Shown: piece by piece, positions 45,055-54,049 of the stretch
How positions within the stretch are numbered: the first letter of the stretch is position 1
Layout: every line of letters begins with the position of its first letter
Assembly: GCF_049341065.1 (NCBI RefSeq)
Contig: NZ_JBMPIX010000018.1
Coordinates: 1-64,000, forward strand
Length of the DNA stretch: 64,000 nucleotides
From: Pacificoceanicola sp049341065
GTDB taxonomy: Bacteria; Pseudomonadota; Alphaproteobacteria; Rhodobacterales; Rhodobacteraceae
Direction: 5' to 3'
The notes under the pieces: generated by a model
Database searches by the model: none
The model's input: the letters and a program-made list of their open reading frames with translations, nothing else
What the model was told of the DNA's origin: nothing
Program-made: the position numbers and the translations under genes

Positions 45055-45845
45055 TGGAGGGAATGTTCGTCGAGGCCGCTTCAGTGAACATCCGCAGCTT
45101 TGGCCATGGGGCTCAGCACGCGCTGGCGCTGCATTGCGGGCTAGGCAGTTCCGGGATGTGGAAAGCGATGGCCAGTGGTTTGGGTGAACGCCTGACCATC
45201 ACCGCGCCGGACTTTCCCGGCCATGGGCGCAGCGCGCGCTTTTCCGACGAAGGCGACGTGCATGATCAGGCTTGCGACGCGGTGCGCGGATTGCTCTCGC
45301 CCGATATGCATCTGATCGGTCACAGCTTTGGCGCAACGGTGGCGTTGCGGCTGGCCTTGGAGGCGCCGGAAAAGGTGGCCTCGCTCACATTGATCGAGCC
45401 GGTGTTTTTCGCGGCGGCCAAAGGGCGACCGGGATATGATGACCATCGTGCCCGGGAAGAAGATTTCTTTGCCGTCTGTCACAGCGGGAACATGGCCGAG
45501 GCGGCGCGCACCTTCAACCGGATATGGGGTGGCGGCATTCCTTGGGACAGGTTCCCCAAATCGGTGCAAGAGGACATGGCGCGCGGCATGCCGTTTGTCG
45601 CAGGAACCGAGCCGAGCCTTTGGCAGGATCGCAGCGGCATGTTGGCTGCGGGCCGGATAGAACGGTTGACCTGCCCCGTCGTGTTGATCCGGGGCGCCGA
45701 AACCGTGCCGATCATAGCGCAGGTGCACGAAGGTTTGCTGGACCGGTTGCCCAACAGCCGCGAAGTCGTGATCGAGGGGGCGGGGCATATGCTGACCGTG
45801 ACCCATGCAGCCGATGTGGCTGGCGTGATCTCTGAGGTTGTCTGA
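45054..45845 (+). CDS. Alpha/beta hydrolase
   Basis: A 263-residue alpha/beta hydrolase with the nucleophile elbow GHSFGAT (about 90-96), PDFPGHGRS and a late GAGHML catalytic His. It is a serine hydrolase, unlike the Asp-type dehalogenase at 17201. Substrate unknown. ATG 45054 overlaps the isomerase stop, so the two genes are co-translated, suggesting consecutive steps in a catabolic or detoxification reaction. Confidence 0.8.
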   Translation: MEGMFVEAASVNIRSFGHGAQHALALHCGLGSSGMWKAMASGLGERLTITAPDFPGHGRSARFSDEGDVHDQACDAVRGLLSPDMHLIGHSFGATVALRLALEAPEKVASLTLIEPVFFAAAKGRPGYDDHRAREEDFFAVCHSGNMAEAARTFNRIWGGGIPWDRFPKSVQEDMARGMPFVAGTEPSLWQDRSGMLAAGRIERLTCPVVLIRGAETVPIIAQVHEGLLDRLPNSREVVIEGAGHMLTVTHAADVAGVISEVV

Positions 45846-45871
45846 GGCGAGGCCCCGGGGGCTTTAGGCGT

Positions 45872-46468
45872 TTATTTCTGGCCGATCTTTGGCTCGGTCC
45901 CGTCCTTGAGTCGCGCCAGATTGGCCCGGTGCCGCCAGTAGATCAGGAAGGTCAGGATCGTGCCCATGACCAGCAGATCGACCCGCGCCATCATGAACAT
46001 CCAGACCGTGGTGGACATTGCGGCCGTCAATGCAGCCACCGAGGAAATGCGCGAGATGATCGCCGCGAACAGCCATGTCGCGCAGCACAGCAGGCCAACC
46101 GGCCAGCTCAGCGCGAGAACGACGCCGAGATAGGTCGCCACGCCCTTGCCGCCCTTGAACCTAAGCCAGACCGGATAGCAATGGCCGATAAAAGCGGCGA
46201 GCCCGGCCCATTTTGCGATGCCTGCGGGCGCCAGCGCACTGGCCAACAGGACGGCGACGGCGCCTTTCAGGGCGTCGAACAGCAGCGTCGCGGCGGCGGC
46301 TCCTTTGTTGCCGGTGCGCAGAACGTTGGTTGCGCCGATGTTGCCCGAGCCGATCTGGCGCAGGTCGCCCAAACCCATCACCCGGCTGATGATGATGCCA
46401 AAGGGGATGGATCCCAGCAGATAGCCGATGACGACCCAGAGGATCAGGGGAAGCGTTTCTGCGGTCAT
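45872..46468 (-). CDS. plsY: Glycerol-3-phosphate acyltransferase PlsY
   Basis: A 198-residue inner-membrane protein with five helices and the PlsY motifs GSIPFGIIIS, IGSGNIGATN and LRFKGGKGVAT. It transfers acyl groups from acyl-phosphate to glycerol-3-phosphate, the first step of phospholipid synthesis. It lies 102 bases downstream of the pyrC-like gene on the same strand. Confidence 0.95.
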   Translation of the reverse strand: MTAETLPLILWVVIGYLLGSIPFGIIISRVMGLGDLRQIGSGNIGATNVLRTGNKGAAAATLLFDALKGAVAVLLASALAPAGIAKWAGLAAFIGHCYPVWLRFKGGKGVATYLGVVLALSWPVGLLCCATWLFAAIISRISSVAALTAAMSTTVWMFMMARVDLLVMGTILTFLIYWRHRANLARLKDGTEPKIGQK

Positions 46469-46570
46469 ATGGTCCTCTTTCCTGCACGGCCTGCCATTTG
46501 GCCTTTGGTTCTTTTCATTACGCCCGGTTGCGCCAGATACTCAGCCAAGGCCTTGGCGTCCCGCCCGCTA

Positions 46571-47857
46571 TCACGCTTCGAAAACGCGGGCGCCGCCGAC
46601 CCATGTGCCCAGCACCTTGCCCTGAAGCCGCGCGCCATCAAAAGGTGTATTCTTTGATTTCGACCGCAGCTTGAAGCGGTCGAGCACCAGCGGCTTGTCC
46701 GCATCGAACAATACCAGATCGGCTGGCGCCCCGACGCTGAGCCGACCACCCGCCAGCCCCAGCCGTTTGGCGGGGTTCAGCGACAGCGCGCGGAACAAGG
46801 TGGGCAATTCAAGCTCGCCGGAATGGTAGAGGCGTAGCAGCACCGGCAGCATGGTTTCCAGACCGACAGCACCGCTGGCGGCCTCTTCGTAGGGCAGGCG
46901 CTTGCTTTCCTCGTCCTGCGGCGTGTGGAAACTGCCGATGATGTCGATCAACCCGGAGCGGATCGCTTCGATGATCGCCTGCCGGTCTTCTTCCGATCGC
47001 AGCGGCGGTTTGACCTTGAAAAAGGTGCGATAGTCCGCGACGTCCAGCTCGTTCAGCGTCAGGTGATGCATCGAGGTGCCGGCGGTCACGTCAAACCCGT
47101 TCTTCTTGGCGCGTTCCAGCGCCGGCAGGGCGCGGGCGGTGGTGATCTGGTCAGCGTGATAGCGCACGCCGGTCATCTCGACCAAGGCGATGTCGCGGTC
47201 CAACCCCATCCGTTCGGCCATTGGCGAAACCGCTGGCAGACCCCGCAGGGTGGCGAACTTGCCCGAGGTCACAGCGGCACCTTTCGACAGGAGCGGCTCT
47301 TGCGGGTGGCCCATGACAAGGGCACCAAGGCTGCGCGCATAGGTCATGGCGCGGGTCAGGACCTTGGTGTCGGTGACAACGCTGTCGCAATCGGTAAAGC
47401 CGACGGCCCCCGCATCCATGAGAAAGCCGAACTCGGTCATCTCGCGCCCTTCGCGGCCCTTGGTCAGGGCGGCCATGGGCAGGACGTTGACGGGACAGTC
47501 ATCCTCGGCGCGTTCAAGAATAAAGCTCAGGACTTCGGGCGTGTCGATTGCGGGGCTGGTATCGGGGCGGGTGACGATGGTGGTCACACCGCCTGCCGCT
47601 GCGGCCAGACCGGCGGATTTGTAGCTTTCCTTGTGGCGTTCGCCCGGCTCGCCGACCTTGACACCAATGTCGATGATGCCCGGAGCCAGAAACGCGCCAC
47701 CGCAATCAATGACGTCCGCGTCCTCGGTCGGGCCAAGGCGATCCTGCTCGGTCATGATTTCGACAATCTTGCCGTCGGCAACCAGCACGGCACCGGGGGC
47801 AATGCTGTCGTTTTCAGGGTCGATCAGGCGGGCGTTGAGGAAAAGTGTCTTGGTCAT
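46571..47857 (-). CDS. Dihydroorotase homologue lacking catalytic residues (PyrC'-like)
   Basis: A 428-residue amidohydrolase-fold protein of the class I dihydroorotase family (APGIID near 58-63, GLETMLPVLL, LNPAKRLGL). Key residues are lost: the HxH metal motif is GVK (Gly65 and Lys67), the DHAP motif reads SFHTP with Phe310 at the catalytic Asp position, and the H-x-E-D region is HPQEP. It should therefore be inactive. Pseudo-dihydroorotases of this kind (PyrC' of Pseudomonas) are structural partners of aspartate carbamoyltransferase, and pyrB is nearby. An active pyrC is expected elsewhere in the genome. Confidence 0.8.
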   Translation of the reverse strand: MTKTLFLNARLIDPENDSIAPGAVLVADGKIVEIMTEQDRLGPTEDADVIDCGGAFLAPGIIDIGVKVGEPGERHKESYKSAGLAAAAGGVTTIVTRPDTSPAIDTPEVLSFILERAEDDCPVNVLPMAALTKGREGREMTEFGFLMDAGAVGFTDCDSVVTDTKVLTRAMTYARSLGALVMGHPQEPLLSKGAAVTSGKFATLRGLPAVSPMAERMGLDRDIALVEMTGVRYHADQITTARALPALERAKKNGFDVTAGTSMHHLTLNELDVADYRTFFKVKPPLRSEEDRQAIIEAIRSGLIDIIGSFHTPQDEESKRLPYEEAASGAVGLETMLPVLLRLYHSGELELPTLFRALSLNPAKRLGLAGGRLSVGAPADLVLFDADKPLVLDRFKLRSKSKNTPFDGARLQGKVLGTWVGGARVFEA

Positions 47858-48252
47858 TCATTGCTTCCTTGCGCGCGGGCGCTTTCGATCCGGGCGATGG
47901 TGGCCTGCGGGTCAGCCTGAAACTTGATCAGGTGTTTGTCCCCGGTTCGGGTGATGATCTGCACCGCCGAGCCAAGGGCACGCAGCTTGGCGATCTGATC
48001 AAGGGGCACGATGCGGCCCGCCGGGCCATTCAGCGCGCCGTCAACCAGTTCCCAATGGGCGGCCAGTTCTTCGTCCATCAGATACCAGCCGCGAATGGCC
48101 ACGGCGGCCAGCCCGCCAATGGCCCCGGTCCAGACATACGGATTGCCCGCGGCCCAAAGGATCGCCATCCCGGCCGCCATTGCTATGGCGGCCAGCGTCA
48201 GGTGCGACTGGACATAGGTGCTTCGATCCGGGGCAAAACTGGCTTGGGTCAT
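47854..48252 (-). CDS. Small membrane protein between pyrB and pyrC
   Basis: A 132-residue protein with two adjacent membrane helices (about 19-55) followed by a soluble C-terminal domain of some 75 residues: GRIVPLDQIAKLRALGSAVQIITRTGDKHLIKF resembles a small PH-like barrel. Overlaps pyrC and the next gene by 4 bases each, so it is part of a five-gene unit. Unknown function; it may help regulate or locate the pyrimidine enzymes (speculation). Confidence 0.6.
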   Translation of the reverse strand: MTQASFAPDRSTYVQSHLTLAAIAMAAGMAILWAAGNPYVWTGAIGGLAAVAIRGWYLMDEELAAHWELVDGALNGPAGRIVPLDQIAKLRALGSAVQIITRTGDKHLIKFQADPQATIARIESARAQGSNE

Positions 48253-48818
48253 GATGCCTCGGTTTGGAGCGAACGCATTCGTTTGTAAACCTCGCGCGCG
48301 TCCGGAATGCGGTCAAAACCGTAGGGAGTGGTACCAATCACCGTGCGGCTGATTTCGTCGCCAAACCGATGTGTATGGGTGGCGAACCAGACCGACCCCG
48401 GGGGACGGTCATCAAGAATCAGCGGGGTAAGGGCTGTAATCGGGTGGCTTTCGATGCGAACGGGCAGCAATGGCGCGTCGATGTAGATCACGGCCTGTTT
48501 GTTGGTCAGGAAATAGCGCGTGTAACGACGTATCCATGCGCGGGTAAGTGCGTAGCCGCCGATCCCGTTCAGCCCGCTAAGCAGCAGTGCAAATAGAAAC
48601 GCCAGGATCAGAAGCTTAAGCCAAAGCGCGCCGGGATCAAAATTCCACATGGCCCAAAGGCCGGGGCCAGCCAGCAACGCAATCAACAGGATGTCGAAAA
48701 AGATGACCGAAGCTGGCGGGCGCGGGTGCAGGCTGGGTGAGCAATTGGGGCGGCCCTGCCACAGCAGCGTCTCGCCCGATATATCGAGCGGTGGCACGGC
48801 CCCGGCGGGATCGATCAT
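48249..48818 (-). CDS. Membrane PH-domain-like protein
   Basis: A 189-residue protein with two membrane helices (about 41-60 and 65-86) and a beta-rich C-terminal region: YTRYFLTNKQAVIYID and PVRIESHPITALTPL are typical of bacterial PH-like domain proteins. Start at 48818 (MIDPAGAV) is inferred from the overlap with the upstream gene. It sits in the same co-transcribed block as pyrB and the pyrC-like gene. Function unknown. Confidence 0.6.
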   Translation of the reverse strand: MIDPAGAVPPLDISGETLLWQGRPNCSPSLHPRPPASVIFFDILLIALLAGPGLWAMWNFDPGALWLKLLILAFLFALLLSGLNGIGGYALTRAWIRRYTRYFLTNKQAVIYIDAPLLPVRIESHPITALTPLILDDRPPGSVWFATHTHRFGDEISRTVIGTTPYGFDRIPDAREVYKRMRSLQTEAS

Positions 48819-49357
48819 CGCAGGATCTTGGCCAGCACAAGAAGAACCAGCAGGCCGAGGCCGATGAGTATGACCTTGAGCAGCGTAGACGTGCTGCGCC
48901 CCGGCGGGACGCCTTCGCCGCCGCCGACGATGCCCCGCGCCGATGCTGAGCGGATGCGGGCGCCGCGCCCGCGCGGCGCGTCCTCGGAGAATGTTCCGAC
49001 CCAACGCAGCGGCGCGGCCACCGAAAGCGTCTGCGTCGTGTTGTCAAAGGCTTGACTGGGCAGGATCACGGCGTGCCCTTTCAAGGCGTCGATCTGCGGG
49101 CGGGCGGCATTGAAATCAGCGCCCGAGGCATTGTGCGCTTCGGCCATGTAGCGTGACAACGGCATGTCTTCGAGATCGCTGATATCGACCACATCAACAA
49201 AGGCCGGACGCAGCGCCGTGGCCCCCAGTCCGTATTTCAAGGGCCATTCGCCAGTGCCTGCCATGGTGGTAAAGCGCTCGATCGCCTCGGCGGGCAGGTC
49301 GAGGTGGAACAGCCGGACCGTTCCGGTTTCCGATCCGTTGATGTTCATTTTTGTCAT
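48815..49357 (-). CDS. Unknown protein with C-terminal membrane anchor, linked to pyrB
   Basis: A 180-residue protein with a soluble N-terminal domain (VRLFHLDLPAEAIERF, PLKYGLGATALRP, FVDVVDISDLEDMPLSRYM) and a single C-terminal membrane helix (about 158-176). No signal peptide, so probably tail-anchored with the bulk in the cytoplasm. Overlaps pyrB by 4 bases. Conserved placement beside pyrB suggests that it is a membrane link for the pyrimidine enzymes, but no function is known. Confidence 0.6.
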   Translation of the reverse strand: MTKMNINGSETGTVRLFHLDLPAEAIERFTTMAGTGEWPLKYGLGATALRPAFVDVVDISDLEDMPLSRYMAEAHNASGADFNAARPQIDALKGHAVILPSQAFDNTTQTLSVAAPLRWVGTFSEDAPRGRGARIRSASARGIVGGGEGVPPGRSTSTLLKVILIGLGLLVLLVLAKILR

Positions 49358-50304
49358 GCCATGACCTCGGTTGGACGGGCGCGCAGGTTGCGGGCCAGAA
49401 GGTCCATCGCGGCCATACGCACCGCGACGCCCATTTCGACCTGATCCTGAATGACGCTGCGGTTGATGTCATCGGCAAGCGTGCCGTCGATCTCGACGCC
49501 CCGGTTCATCGGTCCTGGGTGCATGACGATGGCGTCTTCCCTGGCGTTCGACAGCTTTTCGGCATCCAACCCGTAGCGGTGGTAATATTCCCGCTCGGAC
49601 GGGATGAAACCGCCGTCCATACGTTCCTTTTGCAGGCGGAGCATCATGACGACATCGACGTCTTTCAAGCCTTCGGCCATGTTGTCATAGACCTCGACGC
49701 CAAAGTGTTCGATCCCCGAGGGCATAAGCGTGGCCGGACCCACAAGGCGGATGCGGTTTTCCATCTTGTGCAGCAGCAGGATGTTCGATCGCGCCACGCG
49801 GGAATGGGCGATGTCGCCGCAGATGGCGATGTTCAGCCGGTGCAGGCGACCCTTGGCGCGGCGGATGGTCAGCGCGTCCAACAGCGCCTGCGTGGGGTGT
49901 TCGTGGCGTCCGTCCCCGGCGTTCAGGACGGCGCAATTGACTTTTTGGCTCAGCAGATCGACGGCGCCGGAATGCGGATGACGCACGACCAGAAGATCGG
50001 GGCGCATGGCGTTCAGCGTCATCGCCGTGTCGATCAGGGTTTCCCCCTTTTTGATCGAGCTCGCCTGCATTGCCATGTTCATCACATCCGCACCCAGCCG
50101 CTTGCCCGCCAGTTCGAAACTGGCCTGCGTGCGGGTCGAATTTTCGAAGAACATGTTGATTTGCGTCAGTCCCGCCAGGGCGTTTGCATGTTTGTCACGT
50201 CGCCGGTTGAAGCTGACATACTGGTCGGCAAGATCCAGAAGGGTTGTAATCTCGTCGGGGCGCAGGGGCTCGATGCCCAGAAGGTGGCGGTGGTCGAAAC
50301 GCAT
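49354..50304 (-). CDS. pyrB: Aspartate carbamoyltransferase catalytic subunit
   Basis: A 316-residue enzyme with FENSTRTQASFELA (carbamoyl phosphate), RHPHSGAVD, GDGRHEHPTQALLDA (aspartate loop) and the HPGPMNRGVEID end. It joins carbamoyl phosphate and aspartate in pyrimidine synthesis. Start MRFDHRHLLG at 50304; an upstream ATG 18 codons earlier adds an unlikely tail. First gene of a unit ending in the pyrC-like gene. Confidence 0.95.
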   Translation of the reverse strand: MRFDHRHLLGIEPLRPDEITTLLDLADQYVSFNRRRDKHANALAGLTQINMFFENSTRTQASFELAGKRLGADVMNMAMQASSIKKGETLIDTAMTLNAMRPDLLVVRHPHSGAVDLLSQKVNCAVLNAGDGRHEHPTQALLDALTIRRAKGRLHRLNIAICGDIAHSRVARSNILLLHKMENRIRLVGPATLMPSGIEHFGVEVYDNMAEGLKDVDVVMMLRLQKERMDGGFIPSEREYYHRYGLDAEKLSNAREDAIVMHPGPMNRGVEIDGTLADDINRSVIQDQVEMGVAVRMAAMDLLARNLRARPTEVMA

Positions 50305-50514
50305 GAGGCCCTCGTGTTGATCTAGTGCCGTAATAGAAAGCAGCGCGCCCGGGGGCAAGGGCCGGGGCGCTGGCTAGGCACAGCTTCGCGCGCGGCTAAA
50401 GCCGCACCTTTACCTTAGGTCGTGTTTGTGGCCGATCTTTGGCCGTTAGTATTTGTGAAAAGAACGCGCGCTGCGCATTTCCAATGGCCAAGTGCAAGGG
50501 ATAAGGTGCTTCCG

Positions 50515-51309
50515 ATGGAATCGGCATTGGATTGGCATACGGCGCGGGCCTTGCTTGAATGGCAGCTCGAGATGGGGGTGGACGAGGCGATCTCGGACAG
50601 CCCGGTGGATCGATTTGCCGTCGAACATGCCGCGCGCGAGCAGGCCAAGGCCAAAAAATCGCAGGTGGCCGTGGCGCGGGGCGCTCCGGGCGCGGTGCCG
50701 CAGCAAGAGGGGCCAGACCCCGTTGAAGCGGCGGTCGCCAGTGCCAAAGGCGCCGGTGATCTGGATGCGCTACGCGCTGCCATGGGCGCCTATGATCATT
50801 GTGAATTGAAACGCGGGGCGCGCAATCTGGTATTCTCGGACGGGGTGCCGGGCGCTCGGGTCATGATCATCGGCGAAGCGCCGGGGCGTGATGAGGACCG
50901 CGAAGGCAAGCCTTTCGTTGGGCGCGCCGGGCAACTGCTTGACAGGATGCTTTCGGCGATAGACTTGAGCCGCAAAGAAAGCGTCTACATCACCAATGTG
51001 GTGCCATGGCGGCCGCCACAAAACCGCGATCCCAATGCTGAAGAGATCGCCATGATGCTGCCATTTCTGCATCGGCATATTGCGCTGGCCAAGCCGGACG
51101 TGCTGGTCATCGTCGGCAATATCAGCTGTCAGGCGCTTTTGGGCAAACGCGGGATCACCCGGTTGCGCGGACAGTGGGCAGAAGTGCAGGGCAAGCCCGC
51201 GCTGCCGATGGTGCATCCGGCCTATCTGTTGCGGACGCCCGCCGCCAAACGCGAAGCATGGGCAGATCTTTTGACGTTGAAAGCCAAGCTCAGGGCGATG
51301 GCGCAATGA
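50515..51309 (+). CDS. Uracil-DNA glycosylase, family-4-like without Fe-S cysteines
   Basis: A 264-residue protein. The glycosylase motif GEAPGRDEDREGKPFVGRAG and the HPAYLLR motif are present, so the UDG fold and uracil site are preserved. The four Cys that hold the Fe-S cluster in family 4 are gone: only Cys96 (DHCELK) remains, the KCRPP site reads PWRPP, and the later one reads MMLPFLH. Related cluster-less UDGs occur in alphaproteobacteria as far as I recall. Start at 50515 chosen for the MESALDWHTA end. Overlaps the LysE gene. Confidence 0.8.
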   Translation: MESALDWHTARALLEWQLEMGVDEAISDSPVDRFAVEHAAREQAKAKKSQVAVARGAPGAVPQQEGPDPVEAAVASAKGAGDLDALRAAMGAYDHCELKRGARNLVFSDGVPGARVMIIGEAPGRDEDREGKPFVGRAGQLLDRMLSAIDLSRKESVYITNVVPWRPPQNRDPNAEEIAMMLPFLHRHIALAKPDVLVIVGNISCQALLGKRGITRLRGQWAEVQGKPALPMVHPAYLLRTPAAKREAWADLLTLKAKLRAMAQ

Positions 51310-51926
51310 TCGTGGAGCCTTTGGTTCTGGCGACTTTTGTGCCAGCCTCGCTGGCGCTGAACCTGACGCCGGGGGCGGACATGATGTTTTGCCTTGCCCA
51401 GGGCCTGCGCGGCGGAGCGCGGCCCGGATGGGCGGCCTCTGCCGGGATCGCGGCAGGCGGTTTGCTTCACGCAAGTCTTGCTGGGTTGGGGCTCAGCGCG
51501 CTCTTGGCGACGATGCCCGGCGCGTTCGAGGTGATCCGATGGGCCGGCGTGGCCTATCTTTTGTGGCTGGCGGTGCGGACCCTGCTGTCGCCCTTTGGCG
51601 GGCCAGATGTGGCGGGCCTCAGCGCCGCGCGGGCCTTTTCCCAAGGGTTCGTGGTCAATCTGACAAACCCCAAGGTGATCCTGTTTATCCTCGCCTTTGT
51701 GCCGCAGTTCGTTGACCCAACCCGCGCGATCCTGCCGCAGTTCCTTGTCTTCGGCGCAGCGCTATCTTTAGGGGGACTGATCGTAAATGGTCTGGTCGGG
51801 CAATTTGCGGGCCATCTGCGCGGTGCGCTGAGCGGCGGCACCATGGTGGAAAAAGCGCTGCGCTATGTGTCGGCGACGTTGTTCGCCGGGCTGGCGCTGC
51901 GGCTGGCAATCAGCACGGCCAGATGA
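51306..51926 (+). CDS. LysE-family amino acid exporter
   Basis: A 206-residue inner-membrane protein with about six helices and the LysE/RhtB signature LALNLTPGADMMF near the start, GLRGGARPGWAASAGIAAGG, and NLTNPKVILFILAFVPQF in the centre. It exports amino acids or similar metabolites. The start overlaps the UDG stop (ATGA). Substrate unknown. Confidence 0.85.
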   Translation: MIVEPLVLATFVPASLALNLTPGADMMFCLAQGLRGGARPGWAASAGIAAGGLLHASLAGLGLSALLATMPGAFEVIRWAGVAYLLWLAVRTLLSPFGGPDVAGLSAARAFSQGFVVNLTNPKVILFILAFVPQFVDPTRAILPQFLVFGAALSLGGLIVNGLVGQFAGHLRGALSGGTMVEKALRYVSATLFAGLALRLAISTAR

Positions 51927-51947
51927 CACGTCGCGAGTGGGGGCAAA

Positions 51948-52490
51948 ATGAGCCGTATCGACGAAAGCAAAGAGTTTATCCCTGTGCGCATCGCCGTTCT
52001 GACGGTCAGTGACACGCGCGGATTGGCCGAGGATCGTTCAGGCGACACCCTCGTGCAGCGGCTGACCGAAGCGGGGCATACTCTGGCGGATCGCAAGATC
52101 ATCCGCGATGAACGCGCCGAGATTGCCGATCAGCTGCGCGCGTGGATCGCCGATCCCGAGGTAGACGTGGTGATCTCCACCGGCGGAACCGGGCTTACCG
52201 GGCGCGACGTGACGGTCGAGGCGCACCGCGATGTCTATGAAAAGGAAATCGACGCCTTCGGCACGGTTTTCACAATGGTGTCCTTCCAAAAAATTGGCAC
52301 CAGCGCGGTTCAAAGCCGCGCCACAGGCGGCGTCGCGGGCGGCACCTATCTGTTTGCTCTGCCGGGCAGTACGGGTGCTTGCAAGGACGCATGGGATGAA
52401 ATTTTGCGCTGGCAGCTCGATTTCCGGCACCGCCCTTGTAACTTTGTCGAGATTTTTCCGCGTCTGGATGAACATTTGCGACGGAAGTGA
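51948..52490 (+). CDS. moaB: Molybdenum cofactor biosynthesis protein B
   Basis: A 180-residue MoaB/MogA-fold protein with VLTVSDTRG, STGGTGLTGRDVTVE, and the SRATGGVAGGTYLFALPGSTGAC motif that binds molybdopterin. It adenylates or stabilises molybdopterin. It follows the LysE gene by 21 bases and could share its transcript. No other mo-cofactor gene is in the window. Confidence 0.93.
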   Translation: MSRIDESKEFIPVRIAVLTVSDTRGLAEDRSGDTLVQRLTEAGHTLADRKIIRDERAEIADQLRAWIADPEVDVVISTGGTGLTGRDVTVEAHRDVYEKEIDAFGTVFTMVSFQKIGTSAVQSRATGGVAGGTYLFALPGSTGACKDAWDEILRWQLDFRHRPCNFVEIFPRLDEHLRRK

Positions 52491-52590
52491 TCCGAAGCAG
52501 CGTATAATCTCGTAATACCTTGTGTGGGCGCAGCTTGGGGCATACTCAAGCCTGTCCATGTTTTGCGGTGCTTTCCGCGGGGATTTATTG

Positions 52591-54048
52591 ATGCGCTTCC
52601 TACGCAAAAGCCTGACCGGGCTGTTTCTGATGGCGATGACCTTGGGGCTGTTGTTCTATGCTGGAACAATGGTGCGCGACGCCGTGCAGGCGCGACTGAG
52701 CGAAGAACCCAGAGTGCCGCAAGCGCGCGAACGGGTCTTTGCGGTCAATGTTGTGCCGATCACGTTTGAAACAGTCACACCGGTTCTTAGCGCCTTCGGC
52801 GAGGTTCAGTCGAGCCGCACGTTGGAGCTGCGCGCAGCAAGCGGCGGGACGCTGATCGATCTTGATCCGGCCTTTGTGGAAGGTGGTCAAGTGACCGAAG
52901 GCCAGCTTTTGGCACGGATCGATCCGGCAGATGCTCAAGCGTCGCTTGAGCGAGCCGAAAGCGATCTTCTGGACGCCGAGGCCGAGCAGCGCGAAGCGGA
53001 TCGCGCCATCGTTCTGGCCGGGGATGAACTGGAGGCCGCCCGCGATCAGGTGGCGCTGCGCGAGCAGGCTTTGAAGCGGCAAAACGATCTTGTGGCGCGC
53101 AATGTTGGCACCGCTGCAGCTGTCGAAACGGCCGAGCTGGCACTGTCGACCGCCAAACAGGCCGTGCTGTCGCGCCGTCAGGCCGTGGCCGCCGCACAAT
53201 CACGCATCGATCAGGCCGCGACCCGGCTCAAGCGCGCTGAGATTGCGCTGGACGAGGCGCGCCGCCATCTCAGCAACACCGAAATCCGCGCCGAATTTGC
53301 GGGCACGCTGTCGGATGTTACAGTGGTCGGCGGGCGGCTCGTGTCCTCGAACGAAAAGCTGGCACAGATCGTCGATGCCAGCGCGCTGGAAGTGGTTTTT
53401 CGCGTCTCGACACAGGAATACGCGCGTTTGCTGGACGACAATGGACAGTTGCGCCGCGCCGATGTGACGGTGACACTGGATGTTTTTGGAACCAACCTTC
53501 AGGCCACCGGCACGATCAGCCGTGAAAGCGCGGCGGTGGGCGATGGCCAGACCGGGCGTCGTCTGTATGCAACCTTGAACGCGCCGCGCGGCTTTAAGCC
53601 CGGCGATTTCGTCACCGTCTCCATTCAAGAGGCTCCTTTGCCTTTTGTGGCGCGTCTGCCTGCCACGGCCGTCAATGCCGCTGGTGAAGTGCTGTTGATC
53701 GGTGAGGAAGATCGCCTGACCGTGGCTCAGGTCACGGTGCTGCGGCGACAGGGCGACGATGTTCTGATCCGCGCCCGCGATCTGGAGGGCAAAGAGGTGG
53801 TCGCTGAACGCACGCCGCTTCTGGGCGCCGGGATCCGCGTCAACCCACTGCGCAGCGGCACCTCTGCCACTCTGGTCGAACCCGAGATGCTGGAGTTGAC
53901 CGAAGAACGCCGCGCCAAGCTGCGCGCCTTTGTCGAGGCCAACACCCGCATGCCCGCTGAGGCCAAGACCCGTCTGCTGGCGCAACTTTCGCAGGACAAG
54001 GTTCCGGCCAGCACGGTCGCCCGCATCGAAGCCCGGATGGGAGGCTGA
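52591..54048 (+). CDS. RND efflux periplasmic adaptor (membrane fusion protein)
   Basis: A 485-residue protein with an N-terminal membrane anchor (about 8-26). It has lipoyl/barrel domains (SGGTLIDLDPAFVEGGQVTEGQLLARIDP), a long alpha-helical hairpin (about 105-225) and a beta-barrel with VGDGQTGRRLYATL. It bridges an inner-membrane RND pump and an outer-membrane channel. The pump gene follows after one base; no TolC gene is nearby. The C-terminal part (RAKLRAFVEANTRMPAEAK) is unusually long and helical. Confidence 0.88.
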   Translation: MRFLRKSLTGLFLMAMTLGLLFYAGTMVRDAVQARLSEEPRVPQARERVFAVNVVPITFETVTPVLSAFGEVQSSRTLELRAASGGTLIDLDPAFVEGGQVTEGQLLARIDPADAQASLERAESDLLDAEAEQREADRAIVLAGDELEAARDQVALREQALKRQNDLVARNVGTAAAVETAELALSTAKQAVLSRRQAVAAAQSRIDQAATRLKRAEIALDEARRHLSNTEIRAEFAGTLSDVTVVGGRLVSSNEKLAQIVDASALEVVFRVSTQEYARLLDDNGQLRRADVTVTLDVFGTNLQATGTISRESAAVGDGQTGRRLYATLNAPRGFKPGDFVTVSIQEAPLPFVARLPATAVNAAGEVLLIGEEDRLTVAQVTVLRRQGDDVLIRARDLEGKEVVAERTPLLGAGIRVNPLRSGTSATLVEPEMLELTEERRAKLRAFVEANTRMPAEAKTRLLAQLSQDKVPASTVARIEARMGG

Positions 54049-54049
54049 C

